This document shows, piece after piece, positions 25,867 through 30,840 of a stretch of 33,686 nucleotides of DNA (its first letter is position 1; each line of letters begins with the position of its first letter). The notes under the pieces are model-generated. The model was not told where the DNA came from. It did no database searches and was given only the letters and a program-made list of their open reading frames with translations. The translations under genes were made by a program, and so were the position numbers. The stretch comes from a virus. The DNA lies in the IMG/VR virus record IMGVR_UViG_3300034101_003871, positions 1-33,686 of that record, one strand, 5' to 3'.

Positions 25867-26082
25867 ATGGACAAGAACAAGGTGAACGACGCTCTCAAGG
25901 CTATCTGGGGTAGTGAGACGTATCATGTGGTGTTGGTGTTCACGCCGGACGGTCGGCTGTTCGCGGAGTGTGACTTCACGGGTGATCGTCGCAGGCTCAC
26001 GGAAAGCAACTTCGAGGCTGTGCTGAACGATATGTTCTACGATTACTGCGTTGAGAACGCGGCTTGGATGGGAGTTTCATGA
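25867..26082 (+). CDS. Early-array protein, 71 aa, unknown function
   Basis: Starts at ATG 25867 (MDKNKVNDALKAIWGSETYH), after GAGAGGA; an upstream in-frame start would lie within the promoter and is rejected. The protein appears as a small alpha/beta domain with HVVLVFTPDGRLFAECDF as central strands and a C-terminal helix LTESNFEAVLNDMFYDYCVENAAW. No family is recognised. From this gene on, codon use is distinctly GC-richer than in the left part. Confidence 0.72.
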   Translation: MDKNKVNDALKAIWGSETYHVVLVFTPDGRLFAECDFTGDRRRLTESNFEAVLNDMFYDYCVENAAWMGVS

Positions 26083-26101
26083 TCCCCATATAAGGGGGGA
26101 T
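26082..26101 (+). other. Small hairpin between stop codon and secondary promoter
   Basis: ATCCCC and GGGGAT around eight bases; it begins at the stop codon and its 3' arm touches the -35. A similar hairpin is found at 26823-26842. No T-run follows. Confidence 0.5.
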
Positions 26102-26129
26102 TGACAGGCTGAAAAACTTTCGGTAGAAT
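26101..26129 (+). promoter_or_regulatory. Secondary early promoter for the HU gene
   Basis: TTGACA at 26101, 17-bp spacer, TAGAAT at 26124. The spacer part AAAAACTTTCGG is shared with the promoter at 27738. Confidence 0.85.
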
Positions 26130-26157
26130 AGCGACATCACCACTGGAGACGATGAAA

Positions 26158-26436
26158 ATGGTCGGAACGAAGCGAAGCATGGTTGAGGGTATCGCGGAGA
26201 AGGTTGGCGTGACGGGCGATCAGGCCCGCGAGATCGTGCAGGCTACGCTCGACAGCATGATCGAGACGCTCGCCACGACCGGTCGGATCGAACTGCGAAA
26301 CTTCGGTGTGTTCACCGTGAAGGTTACCGCCCCTCGCAAGGCTCGCAACCCCCGAACGGGGGAGAGTGTGATGATCGGTGAGCGTCGGGTGGTGCGGTTC
26401 AAGGCTGGCAAGGTTATGGCCGAGCGGATCGGCTGA
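26158..26436 (+). CDS. HU/IHF-family DNA-binding protein, 92 aa
   Basis: A nucleoid-type protein that bends DNA as a dimer. The family pattern is complete: the N-terminal two helices (MVEGIAEKVGVTGDQAREIVQATLDSMIETL), GRIELRNFGVFTVKVTAPRKARNPRTGESV with the DNA-binding arm and its Asn-Pro tip, and the C-terminal VVRFKAGKVMAERI. Length is that of bacterial HU. Two ATGs are in frame; the one at 26158 is favoured by its 9-nt distance from GGAG, while 26152 would leave only 3 nt. The gene is markedly GC-rich. A phage HU may compact or organise phage DNA, or compete with host HU; it may also have been acquired from a bacterium. Confidence 0.95.
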   Translation: MVGTKRSMVEGIAEKVGVTGDQAREIVQATLDSMIETLATTGRIELRNFGVFTVKVTAPRKARNPRTGESVMIGERRVVRFKAGKVMAERIG

Positions 26437-26549
26437 CCTAAACCCTTTAGGCTATTGACTTTACGTCAAGCCGGGGCGCCCGCGTTTGCTGTAAACTCTT
26501 ATATCACAAGCACTTACGAACCTTGCGAAACTTTCAGGAAACTTTTCAC
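26437..26549 (+). repeat. Early-array repeat unit C
   Basis: Starts right after the HU stop with CCTAAA/TTTAGG around three bases, overlapped by a second hairpin (GGCTATTGAC with GTCAAGCC, 26450-26472). The box is TTTGCTGTAAACTCTTAT from 26485, 65 bp before the -35. The last part lacks the A/T tract seen in units E-H and K. Confidence 0.78.
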
Positions 26550-26577
26550 TTGACCCTAAAGGATTCGCTCGTATAAT
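26550..26577 (+). promoter_or_regulatory. Primary early promoter C
   Basis: TTGACC at 26550, 16-bp spacer, perfect TATAAT at 26572, followed by GTCGATAATAGAG. The spacer (CTAAAGGATTCGCTCG) is similar to that of promoter D. Confidence 0.87.
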
Positions 26578-26609
26578 GTCGATAATAGAGTAAGAAAGAG
26601 AGAAAGAAA

Positions 26610-26834
26610 ATGGAAAAGACGATTCACACTAACGACTTCATCAACAGCCTTCCGCGTATCGTGCAGAAGAAGGTTTGGAAAGTGACCGATGCCGATGGTA
26701 CGGTTGTTCAGCACGTTGGTGCTACCGACAACCGTAAGAGTACCGCACAGAGGTATATCGACGAGAAGTATCCTGGCAAGGTTCTCACGCTGACGTTCTC
26801 GCACTACAACGGACTGATTACGATCCCCCGATGA
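26610..26834 (+). CDS. Early-array protein, 74 aa, unknown function
   Basis: Starts at ATG 26610 after a purine-rich leader (GAGAGAAAGAAA). The sequence has a helix (DFINSLPRIVQKKVW), a two-strand turn (WKVTDADGTVVQHVGA) and a second helix (KSTAQRYIDEKYPGKVL), then LTFSHYNGLITI. The turn resembles a beta-hairpin used in small DNA- or protein-binding domains, but no family is recognised. The stop codon lies in the loop of a small hairpin directly before the next promoter. Confidence 0.72.
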   Translation: MEKTIHTNDFINSLPRIVQKKVWKVTDADGTVVQHVGATDNRKSTAQRYIDEKYPGKVLTLTFSHYNGLITIPR

Positions 26835-26842
26835 GAGGGGAT
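26823..26842 (+). other. Small hairpin enclosing the stop codon
   Basis: ATCCCC and GGGGAT around eight bases, with the TGA stop in the loop and the 3' arm ending at the first base of the next -35. It matches the hairpin at 26082-26101 in stem sequence and position. Confidence 0.5.
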
Positions 26843-26869
26843 TGACAAGCCGGAAAAATCTGCTACAAT
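26842..26869 (+). promoter_or_regulatory. Secondary early promoter
   Basis: TTGACA at 26842, 16-bp spacer, TACAAT at 26864, leader TCTATCCAACACAAGAG. Spacer and leader are shared with the promoters at 28500 and 28777. Confidence 0.83.
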
Positions 26870-26895
26870 CTATCCAACACAAGAGAAAGAGAATC

Positions 26896-27096
26896 ATGGA
26901 AAACTTTTGGATTGTTTCGGCATTCTACGGTGAGAACGACGAGCGGAATAAGGATCGTCACTTCAGCACGTTGTTGGAGGCTAACTTTTTTGTGAATGCC
27001 GTGATCGATATCCAAATGGAAAAGAAAATGTACGGCGACTTGGTGTTGACCGTCAAGGATGCTCGCGGTAAGACCTATCACACTCACAATCTCTGA
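26896..27096 (+). CDS. Early-array protein, 66 aa, unknown function
   Basis: ATG 26896 (MENFWIVSAFYGENDERNKD) follows AAGAGAAAGAGAATC; a longer frame would begin with the TTG of the promoter and is rejected. The domain is small alpha/beta: WIVSAFYG strand, HFSTLLEANFFVNAVIDIQMEKK helix, LVLTVKDARGKTYHTHN as beta-hairpin. It is followed after 12 nt by the next gene, so the two form a short operon. No family is recognised. Confidence 0.7.
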   Translation: MENFWIVSAFYGENDERNKDRHFSTLLEANFFVNAVIDIQMEKKMYGDLVLTVKDARGKTYHTHNL

Positions 27097-27108
27097 AAGA
27101 ATACTAAA

Positions 27109-27324
27109 ATGTTCGGCACTGCCTACGCTAATCGGAAAAACAGCCTTAATACCATTTTCGCGTCCATGATTGCTGGTAAGTATACTAGCGTGATCGACCC
27201 GAAGGGCAGGGTGTATGCTGGCCTCGTCAACGGCGTGATGCGGGAAGATGGTAGTGGTCGTAACTGGATTGTTACCATCACAAATCAGACCAAGAGTGAA
27301 CAGGTTTTCATCCACGCAACGTAA
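27109..27324 (+). CDS. Early-array protein, 71 aa, unknown function
   Basis: Second gene of the 26896 operon, 12 nt downstream and without its own promoter. It reads MFGTAYANRKNSLNTIF, then GKYTSVIDPKGRVYAGLVNGVMREDGSGRNWIVTIT. The repeated strand-turn-strand layout (DPKGRVYAG; EDGSGRNW) suggests a small beta-barrel. The ribosome binding site (GAAAG) is weak, so translation is probably coupled. The stop codon is part of the 5' arm of the inverted repeat that opens repeat unit D. Confidence 0.68.
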   Translation: MFGTAYANRKNSLNTIFASMIAGKYTSVIDPKGRVYAGLVNGVMREDGSGRNWIVTITNQTKSEQVFIHAT

Positions 27325-27488
27325 ACCAAAGAGCCACAAGACTTTACGTCGAGCCGGGCCGCCCGCGTTTTTCGTAAACTCTTATGTGACAACAACTTAC
27401 GTCGATCTAGCAAATATCGTGCCAAAACGACAAGAAATGCTAAAAAGTTTTGTCAAAATTTCTTGACATAAAAATCTCTAGATTTTGC
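27320..27488 (+). repeat. Early-array repeat unit D, with extra insert
   Basis: ACGTAAA and TTTACGT (27319-27349) form the outer inverted repeat, then GAGCCGGGCCGCCCGCG and the box TTTTCGTAAACTCTTAT (27369-27385). About 57 bp more than in the other units separate the box from the -35; this insert holds the palindrome AAAATCTCTAGATTTT at 27471-27486. Confidence 0.75.
27471..27486. promoter_or_regulatory. 16-bp palindrome just upstream of promoter D (possible operator)
   Basis: AAAATCT CT AGATTTT is a palindrome apart from its central two bases and ends two bases before the -35 of promoter D. It is found only in this unit. An operator or AT-rich upstream activating segment is possible. Confidence 0.4.
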
Positions 27489-27516
27489 TTGCAACCTAAA
27501 GAATACGCTGTATAAT
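27489..27516 (+). promoter_or_regulatory. Primary early promoter D
   Basis: TTGCAA at 27489, 16-bp spacer, perfect TATAAT at 27511, followed by GTCGATAT. The -35 is weaker than in other units, but spacer and -10 follow promoter C. Confidence 0.8.
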
Positions 27517-27555
27517 GTCGATATAAGAAGTAAGAGAGAAAGAGGAGAACGCAAG

Positions 27556-27741
27556 ATGTTCGAGATTGGCGATAAGGTTCGGCTCGGTGGTATCTCTGGC
27601 GTGATCGTCGGATGGTATTTCGACGAGGGTGATGTGTGGGTGGTCGATCTGGCGGGTGTTCGCTGTGAGTGTTCGACCCAAGAGATTCTCAATGGCTATA
27701 TTCCGCACGAATGGGAAGCGTCCTGCGGAAGTGGGGGTTGA
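27556..27741 (+). CDS. Small SH3-like barrel protein, 61 aa
   Basis: The sequence MFEIGDKVRLGGISGVIVGWYFDEGDVWVVDL has the alternating strands and the I-G-D-x-V start of small SH3/KOW-type barrels. It is similar in layout to the products at 28312 and 28556, so the three probably descend from one gene. A GAGGAGAACGCAAG leader precedes the ATG. The TGA stop lies inside the TTGACG of the next promoter. Such barrels bind nucleic acid or proteins; the target is unknown. Confidence 0.72.
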   Translation: MFEIGDKVRLGGISGVIVGWYFDEGDVWVVDLAGVRCECSTQEILNGYIPHEWEASCGSGG

Positions 27742-27766
27742 CGCGGTAAAAAACTTTCTGTAGAAT
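27738..27766 (+). promoter_or_regulatory. Secondary early promoter overlapping a stop codon
   Basis: TTGACG at 27738 contains the TGA stop of the 61-residue gene. Spacer 17 bp, TAGAAT at 27761. The AAAAAACTTTCTG segment is shared with the promoter of the HU gene. Confidence 0.82.
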
Positions 27767-27799
27767 CCTTTCATCACTACCACCAACAGGAAAACGACA

Positions 27800-28129
27800 A
27801 TGGCTACCAAGTTCAAGATCATCGAAGATGCCAAGCGTCAGGCTCGGTTGTGCTTTCTCGGCATCGCAATCCCTCACCAGCCGACCCTGGCCGATAGTGC
27901 GTATGGCCCGATCCGTAGCGAGAAGGTGCTGAAGTTCAATCGCAAGGCTCTCCGTCGTGCTGGTAAGACTAAGGCCGAAAAGGCCGATCCCCGCTACAAG
28001 GGGGGTGACGATTTGATGATCGTGAAGGTTGGCAAGCCCGGTTCGCCCGAACGCAAGGCGGCTCTGGCACAACAGTATGCCGCTATCCTTGACTGCGGCG
28101 AGGAAGTCTCCCCCTTCGCGGAGGGGTGA
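27800..28129 (+). CDS. Basic early-array protein, 109 aa, unknown function
   Basis: Starts MATKFKIIEDAKRQARLCFLGI at ATG 27800 after an AACAGGAAAACGAC leader. The central part is strongly basic (KVLKFNRKALRRAGKTKAEKADPRYKGG), which may bind nucleic acid or ribosomes. The end carries a helix (ERKAALAQQYAAILD) and an acidic tail. No family is recognised. The gene is GC-rich. A short hairpin (CCCCT/AGGGG) lies just before its stop. Confidence 0.7.
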   Translation: MATKFKIIEDAKRQARLCFLGIAIPHQPTLADSAYGPIRSEKVLKFNRKALRRAGKTKAEKADPRYKGGDDLMIVKVGKPGSPERKAALAQQYAAILDCGEEVSPFAEG

Positions 28130-28150
28130 CATCCGTACACTAATCGCAAA

Positions 28151-28254
28151 GCGTTGTGCCGTAAGACTTTACGGCGAACGCGGCCGCCCACGCTTGACGT
28201 AAACTCTTGTGACATAAGGATTTGCGACAAAAAAGATTTTTCAAGAAAAAGGTA
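28151..28254 (+). repeat. Early-array repeat unit E
   Basis: Full unit of 104 bp. Hairpin 28151-28181: GCGTT and AACGC outside, GCCGTAA and TTACGGC inside, loop GACT. Then GGCCGCCCACG, box CTTGACGTAAACTCTTGT (28193-28210) and the tract AAAAAAGATTTTTCAAGAAA. Confidence 0.85.
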
Positions 28255-28282
28255 TTGACAGGACGATAATGTATGGTAGAAA
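28255..28282 (+). promoter_or_regulatory. Primary early promoter E
   Basis: TTGACA at 28255, 16-bp spacer with CGATAAT, TAGAAA at 28277. A member of the promoter group with GATAAT in the spacer. Confidence 0.8.
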
Positions 28283-28311
28283 TAGTGGTACAGAAGAAAG
28301 AGAGGACGATG

Positions 28312-28503
28312 ATGTTCAACATTGGTGACCGGGTGCAGATTGGTAGTGATTTGGCATGGGCCACGGTGACGGACATTCTGCCCGCTATCGGTGATCGTGT
28401 CGCTATGTATCGGGTGCAGTTTGACTCCGATGCTAGCCAGCGTTGGCTTGACGAGGGCATGATCTATGGTCCGTTTGTTGATCAGCCTTACGGGTGGGAT
28501 TGA
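28312..28503 (+). CDS. Small SH3-like barrel protein, 63 aa
   Basis: Two adjacent ATGs (28309 and 28312) are possible; the second has the better distance from AGAGG. The product (MFNIGDRVQIGSDLAWATVTDILP, then RVAMYRVQFDSDASQRWLDE) is clearly a paralogue of the gene at 28556: both share IGxxVxxGS, a V-x-D-I-x-P turn and AMYRVxF. The alternation of short strands fits an SH3-like barrel. Its TGA stop forms part of the -35 of the next promoter. Function is unknown. Confidence 0.75.
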   Translation: MFNIGDRVQIGSDLAWATVTDILPAIGDRVAMYRVQFDSDASQRWLDEGMIYGPFVDQPYGWD

Positions 28504-28527
28504 CAATCTGAAAAAATCGTCTACAAT
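28500..28527 (+). promoter_or_regulatory. Secondary early promoter overlapping a stop codon
   Basis: TTGACA at 28500 contains the TGA stop at 28501-28503. Spacer 16 bp, TACAAT at 28522, leader CCATCCAACACAAAAG shared with the promoters at 26842 and 28777. Confidence 0.85.
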
Positions 28528-28555
28528 CCATCCAACACAAAAGAAAGAGCAAAAC

Positions 28556-28780
28556 ATGATCAACATCGGCAGCAAAGTTATGGTTGGTTCGCGGATCGGC
28601 AATCCTGACCAAAAGGCTGTGGTGGTCGATATCATCCCCGGCAATGAGTATCGGGAGGCTATGTACCGGGTTCGCTTCCCCGAAAATCCTTCTGTCGTTA
28701 CCATCACACCAAACCCTAACGAGTGCTGGGTTGACGCTCCATTGGTGTGGCCAGATTTGACGAACAGTTATTGTGGTTGA
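28556..28780 (+). CDS. Small SH3-like barrel protein, 74 aa
   Basis: ATG 28556 (MINIGSKVMVGSRIG) follows AAAGAGCAAAAC. It shares AVVVDIIPGNEYREAMYRVRF with the neighbouring gene and adds a longer C-terminal part (NPNECWVDAPLVWPDL). The two genes lie in tandem, each with its own promoter, as expected from duplication of a promoter-gene cassette. Its TGA stop is inside the TTGACA of the next promoter. Function is unknown. Confidence 0.75.
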   Translation: MINIGSKVMVGSRIGNPDQKAVVVDIIPGNEYREAMYRVRFPENPSVVTITPNPNECWVDAPLVWPDLTNSYCG

Positions 28781-28805
28781 CAGGCCGAAAAAAATCTGCT
28801 ACAAT
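28777..28805 (+). promoter_or_regulatory. Secondary early promoter overlapping a stop codon
   Basis: TTGACA at 28777 contains the TGA stop at 28778-28780. Spacer 17 bp, TACAAT at 28800, leader CCATCCAACACAAGAG. Confidence 0.85.
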
Positions 28806-28832
28806 CCATCCAACACAAGAGAGAAAAAACAG

Positions 28833-29057
28833 ATGGATATTCGCAAGAGTGACATGATTCAGTTTCGCATGGGTGACACCTATGCTTACGGTAAGGTGGA
28901 TAGCATCGCTCGCACCAACGACGGCGAAGTGATCGCATACTATGTGATCCCTGTTGACGGCGGAGAAAATATGTGGGTTGACTGTGACGACGCAGTATCG
29001 TATACTGCTCTCCGTGCTGCATTTGGTCCGATTCCCTCAGTTGAAAAGGCTCTCTGA
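28833..29057 (+). CDS. Small beta-barrel protein, 74 aa
   Basis: Starts MDIRKSDMIQFRMGDTYAYGKVDSIARTNDGEV at ATG 28833, after GAGAGAAAAAACAG; longer in-frame starts would lie in the promoter. The layout of strands (IQFRMGDTYAYGKVDSI, VIAYYVIPVDGGENMWVD) is that of the SH3-like barrels at 27556, 28312 and 28556, though sequence identity is low. The next gene starts 1 nt after the stop, so the two are translated together. Function is unknown. Confidence 0.7.
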   Translation: MDIRKSDMIQFRMGDTYAYGKVDSIARTNDGEVIAYYVIPVDGGENMWVDCDDAVSYTALRAAFGPIPSVEKAL

Positions 29058-29058
29058 A

Positions 29059-29280
29059 ATGCTTGGCCGAATCATTACCACTAACGAGATTCTCGACGCT
29101 GTCGATGAAATGATGCCAGACAACACCATCGTTGCTATCTTGGCTTCTGGTGGTGGCGGATGGTTCGTGAGGCTGAACAATCATCCTGAAACCGTGCTGC
29201 TCCGCTCTGCCGACACGTTCTACCAGAAACTGAACGATTACTGCGTGAAGGTAGAAGATCCCTCGTCGTGGGGCGATTGA
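29059..29280 (+). CDS. Early-array protein, 73 aa, unknown function
   Basis: ATG 29059 follows the upstream TGA by one base (TGAAATG), so translation is probably coupled; an AAAGG in the end of the upstream gene may serve as ribosome site. The sequence starts with a helix (MLGRIITTNEILDAVDEMM), then NTIVAILASGGGGWFVRLNN and a second helix ADTFYQKLNDYCVKVED. The Gly-rich segment lies between two strands and does not match a P-loop. No family is recognised. Repeat unit F follows closely. Confidence 0.7.
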   Translation: MLGRIITTNEILDAVDEMMPDNTIVAILASGGGGWFVRLNNHPETVLLRSADTFYQKLNDYCVKVEDPSSWGD

Positions 29281-29288
29281 TCCCAAGT

Positions 29289-29392
29289 CCTTGTCGCACA
29301 ATACTTTGCGACGAGGCTCCGCGGCCACGCTCGACCTAAACTCTTATCGTTCAACGAGTTACAACAAAAAAGATTTTTTGAAGAAAAGGGTA
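29289..29392 (+). repeat. Early-array repeat unit F
   Basis: Full 104-bp unit. Hairpin 29289-29316: CCTTGTCGCA with TGCGACGAGG (one G-U pair) around CAATACTT. Then CCGCGGCCACG, box CTCGACCTAAACTCTTAT (29330-29347) and AAAAAAGATTTTTTGAAGAA. Confidence 0.85.
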
Positions 29393-29420
29393 TTGACAGG
29401 CCGATAATAGTATGTAGAAT
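29393..29420 (+). promoter_or_regulatory. Primary early promoter F
   Basis: TTGACA at 29393, 16-bp spacer with CCGATAATAG, TAGAAT at 29415. Confidence 0.88.
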
Positions 29421-29448
29421 CCAAGTATCACCCCAACGGAGAACGACG

Positions 29449-29673
29449 ATGCTCAACAACTTCGACGATGTGAACGGTATCCTGGCCGACCTTGCGGAGC
29501 AGGATATTCTGGAGCCGATGGTCGAGCCGATTGACGAGCCGACGTGTCACCCGATGGATTGGGCGGAAGTCACGGGTCTGGCCGATGAGATGGCCGATGA
29601 GGTTTATCCCGAAGACGATTTTGAACCCGTGCATATGATTGACGAGCGTGGTGCGGTGTGGTATACTTTCTGA
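29449..29673 (+). CDS. Acidic protein, candidate DNA mimic, 74 aa
   Basis: Starts MLNNFDDVNGILADLAEQDILEPM at ATG 29449 after GGAGAACGACG. It has many Asp and Glu and hardly any Lys or Arg, with repeats such as EPMVEPIDEPTCHP and GLADEMADEVYPEDDFEP. Small, strongly acidic phage proteins often imitate DNA and block restriction enzymes, nucleoid proteins or nucleases (Ocr, Arn and Gam-type inhibitors are examples), but no sequence match to one of them is visible. It is followed after 13 nt by an even more acidic gene, forming a two-gene unit. Confidence 0.72.
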   Translation: MLNNFDDVNGILADLAEQDILEPMVEPIDEPTCHPMDWAEVTGLADEMADEVYPEDDFEPVHMIDERGAVWYTF

Positions 29674-29686
29674 ACAGGAGAAAAGG

Positions 29687-29899
29687 ATGAGTCACCCAGA
29701 TCCCCTTTATGACGATTATAACGATTTTCACGACGACGATGATCGAAAGAATCATTTTGATGATTTTGAGGATGATTCGCCAGAGTTCGATGAAGACGAC
29801 TACGATGATAGCATGGATGGCGACCACGATTCTGCGATGGAATCGGCCGGTTGGGGAACGGATGAGGATTACGGTTATTTCGGCGGAGAGGACTACTAG
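29687..29899 (+). CDS. Very acidic Asp-rich protein, candidate DNA mimic, 70 aa
   Basis: ATG 29687 (MSHPDPLYDDYNDFHDDDD) is preceded by a strong CAGGAGAAAAGG. More than a third of the residues are Asp or Glu (FDDFEDDSPEFDEDDYDD), with spaced Tyr, Phe and Trp and only two basic residues besides His. This composition is typical of DNA-mimic inhibitors and also of disordered acidic tails. It is the second gene of the promoter F unit. Function can only be guessed: block of restriction, HU-like proteins or a nuclease. Confidence 0.72.
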   Translation: MSHPDPLYDDYNDFHDDDDRKNHFDDFEDDSPEFDEDDYDDSMDGDHDSAMESAGWGTDEDYGYFGGEDY

Positions 29900-29906
29900 C
29901 CCTAAA

Positions 29907-30010
29907 GCCTTGCCGCATAAGACTTTGCGGCGAGGCGGGCCGCACAGGTTTGACGTAAACTCTTATCTGCTAATGACTTACAGCAAAAAATATTTTTTCA
30001 AGAAAACCTA
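29907..30010 (+). repeat. Early-array repeat unit G
   Basis: Full 104-bp unit and close to the consensus. Hairpin 29907-29936: GCCTTGCCGCA with TGCGGCGAGGC (one G-U pair), loop TAAGACTT. Then GGGCCGCACAGG, box TTTGACGTAAACTCTTAT (29949-29966) and AAAAAATATTTTTTCAAG. Confidence 0.9.
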
Positions 30011-30038
30011 TTGACAGGCCGATAATAGAGTGTAGAAT
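30011..30038 (+). promoter_or_regulatory. Primary early promoter G
   Basis: TTGACA at 30011, 16-bp spacer with CCGATAATAG, TAGAAT at 30033, followed by GTCGATAAG. The upstream A/T tract agrees well with the known UP-element pattern. Confidence 0.9.
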
Positions 30039-30073
30039 GTCGATAAGAGAACATCACCCAGAAGGAAAAGAAC

Positions 30074-30397
30074 ATGACTCACGCCGAAGCGACTAAGATG
30101 GTTTTGGGCAAGCGAAATCGTGGCCAGCGTAAGATTGGCAATAATACCTACGCCTACATTCAGGCCGATGGTAGCGTTGCAATCGAGTTGCATGGTACGA
30201 ACGTGGTGGTCATCTACCCTGATGATAGCGTGATGCTGAATAGTGGCGGCTGGCATACAAGCACCACGAAGGATCGTATCAACAAGTATAGCCCGGTGCG
30301 AGTGTACCAGAAGAACTACGAATGGTTCCTCAGCGATGGTACTCCGTTCGAGGATCGGATGATCGTGACCCCCGATTGGGTGGTTGCTCCCGTCTGA
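30074..30397 (+). CDS. Conserved phage protein of unknown function, 107 aa
   Basis: The part YAYIQADGSVAIELHGTNVV, then YPDDSVMLNSGGWHTSTTKDRINKYSPVRVYQKNYEWFL and TPFEDRMIV is a pattern I recognise from a widespread family of uncharacterised phage proteins (the LNSGGWxTxTTKxRxN motif). It is a beta-rich protein with a basic start (LGKRNRGQRKIGNN). Its recurrence in unrelated phages suggests a useful but unknown role. ATG 30074 follows GAAGGAAAAGAAC and the gene has promoter G to itself. Confidence 0.8.
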   Translation: MTHAEATKMVLGKRNRGQRKIGNNTYAYIQADGSVAIELHGTNVVVIYPDDSVMLNSGGWHTSTTKDRINKYSPVRVYQKNYEWFLSDGTPFEDRMIVTPDWVVAPV

Positions 30398-30404
30398 GCC
30401 TAAA

Positions 30405-30508
30405 GCCTTGAAGCGTAACACTTTACGCCAAGGCCCGCCGCCCGCGTTTGACGCAAACTCTTACGTCTCAACACTTTACGACAAAAAACTTTTTTCTAAT
30501 GCCAACCC
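30405..30508 (+). repeat. Early-array repeat unit H
   Basis: Full 104-bp unit. Hairpin 30405-30434: GCCTTG/CAAGGC outside, GCGTAA/TTACGC inside, separated by an AA bulge, loop CACT. Then CCGCCGCCCGCG, box TTTGACGCAAACTCTTAC (30447-30464) and AAAAAACTTTTTTC. Confidence 0.88.
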
Positions 30509-30537
30509 TTGACAAATGCCGATAATAGATGTAGACT
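30509..30537 (+). promoter_or_regulatory. Primary early promoter H
   Basis: TTGACA at 30509, 17-bp spacer with CCGATAATAG, TAGACT at 30532. The -10 is weaker than in unit G. Confidence 0.8.
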
Positions 30538-30565
30538 TGATGGTATTCAACAACGAGGAGAAGAT

Positions 30566-30769
30566 ATGAGCGATGCTGTGCTGGTTCCTGTGCGTCATGA
30601 TAACGTGAGTTTCAAGTATCATGGTAAGGATTTCACCGGAGAGGTTCGTCGAGTGTACGACAAGCCCAAGGGTCATTTGATGATCGTGAAGATCGAAGAG
30701 GGTAAGTATAGGTCGTGCTATCTGGAACAGTGCGAAGGGTTGACCATCCACCTGTCTCACCCGATGTAA
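30566..30769 (+). CDS. Small SH3-like barrel protein, 67 aa
   Basis: ATG 30566 follows a strong GAGGAGAAGAT; earlier in-frame starts would be within the promoter. The product (MSDAVLVPVRHDNVSFKYHGKDF, then GEVRRVYDKPKGHLMIVKIEEGKYRSCYLEQCEG) is a run of five or six short strands with the SFKYxGKxFxGEVRRVY pattern of an SH3/Tudor-like barrel. It belongs in type, though not clearly in sequence, with the barrels at 27556-29057. The stop codon is part of the hairpin CCCGAT-GTA-ATCGGG. Confidence 0.72.
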   Translation: MSDAVLVPVRHDNVSFKYHGKDFTGEVRRVYDKPKGHLMIVKIEEGKYRSCYLEQCEGLTIHLSHPM

Positions 30770-30774
30770 TCGGG
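30760..30774 (+). other. Compact hairpin over a stop codon
   Basis: CCCGAT and ATCGGG around GTA; the TAA stop (30767-30769) lies in loop and 3' arm. There is no T-run, so a classical terminator is unlikely. It resembles the stop-codon hairpins at 26082 and 26823. Confidence 0.5.
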
Positions 30775-30811
30775 TTGCTAACTGTGCTGTAGTCAGCCAA
30801 ATAGTCGGCTC

Positions 30812-30840
30812 TTGACAAAGGCTCTTTGAAAGGGTAAAAT
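30812..30840 (+). promoter_or_regulatory. Secondary early promoter for the microprotein cluster
   Basis: TTGACA at 30812, 17-bp spacer, TAAAAT at 30835. It lies between the barrel gene and the small membrane ORFs. Confidence 0.8.

Noticed and set aside
27463-27484. Second promoter in unit D starting at TTGACA 27463
   Set aside because: There is no -10 at 15-19 bp; the TAGATT found is only 10 bp away.
28151-28181. Repeat-unit hairpins as ordinary rho-independent terminators
   Set aside because: They are followed by a GC-rich linker and not by a T-run, unlike the two clear terminators at 13030 and 24913. Termination by another mechanism is not excluded.
27994-28707. Long minus-strand open frames in the early array (for example 237 aa here, 186 aa at 28768-29328, 150 aa at 31352-31804)
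   Set aside because: They run across hairpins, promoters and stop codons of well-supported plus-strand genes and have no ribosome binding site; they are antisense shadows in GC-rich DNA.
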